Position numbers and translations under genes: made by a program
Assembly (NCBI GenBank): GCA_030429545.1
Contig: JAUIFF010000002.1
Coordinates: 186,001-250,000, forward strand
Length of the DNA stretch: 64,000 bases
Origin: Polyangia bacterium
Lineage (GTDB): Bacteria; Myxococcota_A; Polyangia; Nannocystales; Nannocystaceae
Direction of reading: 5' to 3'
Notes under the pieces: model-generated
What the model was told of the DNA's origin: nothing
Database searches by the model: none
The model's input: only the letters and a program-made list of their open reading frames with translations
In this document: positions 62,144-64,000 of the stretch, one piece after another
Layout: the number at the start of each line of letters is the position of its first letter
Position numbering within the stretch: the first letter of the stretch is position 1

Positions 62144-62562
62144 TGGGCCGTACCATCCCGATCATCAAGTTGCGCGACAACTTGATCGTCTCGATCCAGA
62201 TCGAGCTCACCGACATGTTGGTGGCCGAGCTCAAGGAAAATGTCGCCATGGAAGTGCGGCTGCACGAGGTGTCGGGGTTGGTACTCGAGGTATCGGCGGT
62301 CGACTTTCTCGATAGCTACATTGCCAGTTCGATTCAGCAGATCGCCAAGATCGCTAGCTGTATGGGGGTTTCAACCATCCTCGCCGGACTCGACCCGTCG
62401 GTTGCGATCACCCTGGTGGAGATGGGTGCCGACATGGGTGTCGACACGGCGCTCAACCTCGAAAGTGCACTTGATCGATTGGAACATGAGCAAAGCGTTG
62501 AGCGGGCCCGTGATGCACAAATCACTGAGATGATCCTCAGCGAACTCGAATCCTCTTCCTAG
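62140..62562 (+). CDS. rsbS: RsbS-type STAS scaffold protein
   Basis: 140 residues from a GTG (or the adjacent ATG at 62143) that overlaps the rsbR stop. A single STAS domain: PIIKLRDNLIVSIQIELTD, and EVSAVDFLDSYIASSI, in which the Ser of VSAVD aligns with the phosphorylation site of B. subtilis RsbS, then GLDPSVAITLVEMGADM. With RsbR it forms the stressosome core that holds RsbT until phosphorylated. About 20 C-terminal residues extend past the usual end. Confidence 0.9.
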   Translation: MMGRTIPIIKLRDNLIVSIQIELTDMLVAELKENVAMEVRLHEVSGLVLEVSAVDFLDSYIASSIQQIAKIASCMGVSTILAGLDPSVAITLVEMGADMGVDTALNLESALDRLEHEQSVERARDAQITEMILSELESSS

Positions 62563-62574
62563 GCCGTATTTGTG

Positions 62575-63234
62575 ATGTCTTCTACCTTCTCCGCGATTTG
62601 CAGCGTGCTGAGCCGCCACTACAGTGGCAGCTCTGCGCGGACAATTGCGCGAATGGCCATGCGTCGCAGCCGGCTTGATGAGCGCAAGCTCGAAGGCTTG
62701 AGCAACTACAAACCGCTGCTGCGCGAACTGTTGCGGGCGATGGAGTTATTCTCGGCACCCAAGTCGGCCCGGGTCGAGTGTGCACGGGAACTCGAAAACT
62801 TGCTGAGTCAACAAAATATACGTGCACAAGCAACTCCGGCGGTCACGCGTGCCGAGATTGAAATCATCGAGGAACGACACATCGTCGACGCCCGCACACG
62901 CGCCCGCGTGATGGCCACAAGCTTGGGGTTTTCACGGACCGAGCAGGTCAAGATCGCGACCGCGGTGTCGGAACTCGCCCGCAACATCTACCACTACGCC
63001 GGGCCGGGGAAGATCATCCTCGAGGTCGTGTCGGAGCCACGGGCAGGTTTGCGGATCGAAGCCATCGACAAGGGCCCGGGTATTGCCGACCTCGATCGCA
63101 TCCTCGCCGGTCGGTTCCGCTCGAGAACGGGTTTGGGGCTCGGTTTGCGTGGGTGCAAAAACCTCTTAGATGAATTTGCCGTCGATACCGGGCCCGAGCG
63201 CGGTACGCATATTCGTACATGCAAGTACCGATGA
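62575..63234 (+). CDS. rsbT: RsbT-type serine kinase (GHKL)
   Basis: 219 residues from ATG 62575 (GTG at 62572 is also possible). The C-terminal 130 residues are RsbT: RARVMATSLGFSRTEQVKIAT, VSELARNIYHYAG (N box), IEAIDKGPGI (G1), and GLGLGLRGCKNLLDEF. RsbT phosphorylates RsbR and RsbS and then activates the downstream phosphatase or regulator. The N-terminal 80 or so residues are an extra helical region absent from B. subtilis RsbT. Its stop overlaps the rsbX start by ATGA. Confidence 0.88.
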   Translation: MSSTFSAICSVLSRHYSGSSARTIARMAMRRSRLDERKLEGLSNYKPLLRELLRAMELFSAPKSARVECARELENLLSQQNIRAQATPAVTRAEIEIIEERHIVDARTRARVMATSLGFSRTEQVKIATAVSELARNIYHYAGPGKIILEVVSEPRAGLRIEAIDKGPGIADLDRILAGRFRSRTGLGLGLRGCKNLLDEFAVDTGPERGTHIRTCKYR

Positions 63235-63827
63235 TGCTCCAATTAGATGTTGCCAGTAAGGTCCGGGCAATGCCGGGCGAGCGTGTGTGCGGTGATTGCA
63301 TCGGGCACTGGCATGAGGGTGGTGTGCACCTGTTTGCGGTGATCGATGGCCTGGGCCATGGGCCAGGAGCGGCGACTTCTTCCGTGGCGGCACACGACTA
63401 CATCGCGGCCCATCGGGGCGATCCACTCGATCAGTTGATGGTCGGTTGCGGGGCCGTTTTGCGGCCTCTGCGTGGTGCCGCGGTCACCCTGCTGCGCATC
63501 GATTGTGCGACAGGGGCGCTGTCTCATATTGCGATCGGCAATGTCGAAGTTCGCTATCGCGGGACGGGAACCGTGCAAGCGTTGACGACACCGGGAATCG
63601 TTGGGTCACGTGTGCGCAAAATAGTGGTCCGGGAATTCCAGCTTCAGGTCGGCGACCTGCTGATCGTGCACACCGATGGAATTTCGAGTCGATTCGATAT
63701 CTCGCGGCTGCATGGCCGCAGCTCCAAGGCGATTTTAGAAACCATGCTTGCCGACCACGCCAAGTCGCATGATGATGCGGGGTGTGTCGTCATCACCTGC
63801 AAGCGTGGTGATTCCCATCGCCCGTGA
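63231..63827 (+). CDS. rsbX: RsbX-type PP2C phosphatase
   Basis: 198 residues from the ATG at 63231, chosen for its ATGA overlap with rsbT; an upstream ATG at 63219 is in frame. PP2C/SpoIIE motifs: GERVCGDCIGHW, FAVIDGLGHGPGA (metal Asp), LLRIDCATGALSHIAIGNVEVRYR, and VHTDGISSRFD. RsbX removes phosphate from RsbR/RsbS and resets the stressosome. It overlaps the next gene by about 20 bases. Confidence 0.88.
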   Translation: MMLQLDVASKVRAMPGERVCGDCIGHWHEGGVHLFAVIDGLGHGPGAATSSVAAHDYIAAHRGDPLDQLMVGCGAVLRPLRGAAVTLLRIDCATGALSHIAIGNVEVRYRGTGTVQALTTPGIVGSRVRKIVVREFQLQVGDLLIVHTDGISSRFDISRLHGRSSKAILETMLADHAKSHDDAGCVVITCKRGDSHRP

Positions 63828-64000
63828 CCCGGACATCGCCCGCTGCCAAGTCCGCGTGCGGGCGTTCGCCAAGCGTGCCGGGTTTGACGAGCGCGGCAGC
63901 TGGGAGCTGACGATTGCCGTGAGTGAGGCGGCCACCAACATGTTGAAATACGCCGGCGGCGGCGAAGTTGTGTTGACCGTCAACCAGCAGCCGCGACCCC
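63805..64000 (+). CDS. RsbT/RsbW-type ATPase (partial at right edge)
   Basis: A GTG-GTG start at 63805/63808 opens a frame that runs off the window (at least 65 residues). It reads VVIPIARDPDIARCQVRVRAFAKRAG, then LTIAVSEAATNMLKYAGGGEVV, a GHKL N box of the anti-sigma/RsbT type (E-x-x-x-N). Its position after rsbX is that of a second ATPase in some stressosome operons. Confidence 0.8.
   Translation, partial: MVIPIARDPDIARCQVRVRAFAKRAGFDERGSWELTIAVSEAATNMLKYAGGGEVVLTVNQQPRP

Overview
The window is high-GC DNA (about 62-64 % GC by eye) that looks like a myxobacterium (Myxococcota), most likely of the Nannocystis/Plesiocystis/Enhygromyxa type. The evidence is three Hanks-type Ser/Thr kinase-like genes, lipoproteins with long Thr- or Asp-Gly-rich linkers followed by FG-GAP, lamin-tail or P-domain modules, several hybrid-free sensor kinases, a stressosome operon and an archaeal-type ProRS. 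This assignment is an inference; there is no 16S gene in the window.

Layout. 1-10.8 kb (minus strand): a three-gene translationally coupled set (TPR lipoprotein, CRTAC1/FG-GAP lipoprotein, membrane-anchored multihaem cytochrome c running off the left edge), a lipoprotein with an 80-residue Asp-Gly tract, and a coupled pair made of an active Ser/Thr kinase and a degenerate pseudokinase of the same architecture. 10.9-12.9 kb: an anchored unknown protein, a SRPBCC protein and a methyltransferase. 12.9-19 kb is an accessory region: a degenerate tandem-repeat block, a frameshifted IS256-family transposase remnant, a strongly structured element, and an array of 23 tRNA or tRNA-like genes (Ser, Arg, Gly, Ala, Trp, Cys only). 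A NYN-domain nuclease gene, a 28-codon ORF with a strong ribosome binding site and an HNH nuclease gene are interleaved with or flank the tRNAs.

19-35 kb: DUF1971 cupin, a 7TM adenylate/guanylate cyclase, infA, membrane proteins, a TPR Ser/Thr kinase whose 3' end is tandemly duplicated, an S41 protease, a TolB-like lipoprotein, a DedA protein and a Rossmann-fold protein. 35.4-38.5 kb: a minus-strand peroxide-defence operon (rubrerythrin, GlpC/HdrD-like Fe-S protein, DUF3501, peroxiredoxin). 38.7-53.5 kb: proS, a DUF899 protein, a thioredoxin-TPR lipoprotein, three sensor histidine kinases without adjacent response regulators, an SGNH hydrolase, an MDR dehydrogenase, ttcA, a lamin-tail lipoprotein and a HAD phosphatase. 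53.9-57.1 kb: boxC-boxB for aerobic benzoyl-CoA degradation. 57.2-64 kb: an FG-GAP lipoprotein, a fourth sensor kinase and a stressosome operon rsbR(V4R)-rsbS-rsbT-rsbX followed by a second RsbT/RsbW-type ATPase cut by the right edge.

Two things stand out beyond gene content. A 10-bp palindrome, TGYANNTRCA, occurs about 30 times across the window, inside genes and between them, against roughly two expected from base composition by a hand estimate; it behaves like a highly iterated genome palindrome. The tRNA array contains a tRNA-Ala-like gene that has lost its whole anticodon arm but keeps the G3:U70 alanine identity pair, and it is associated with nuclease genes and a 16-bp-stem structured element.
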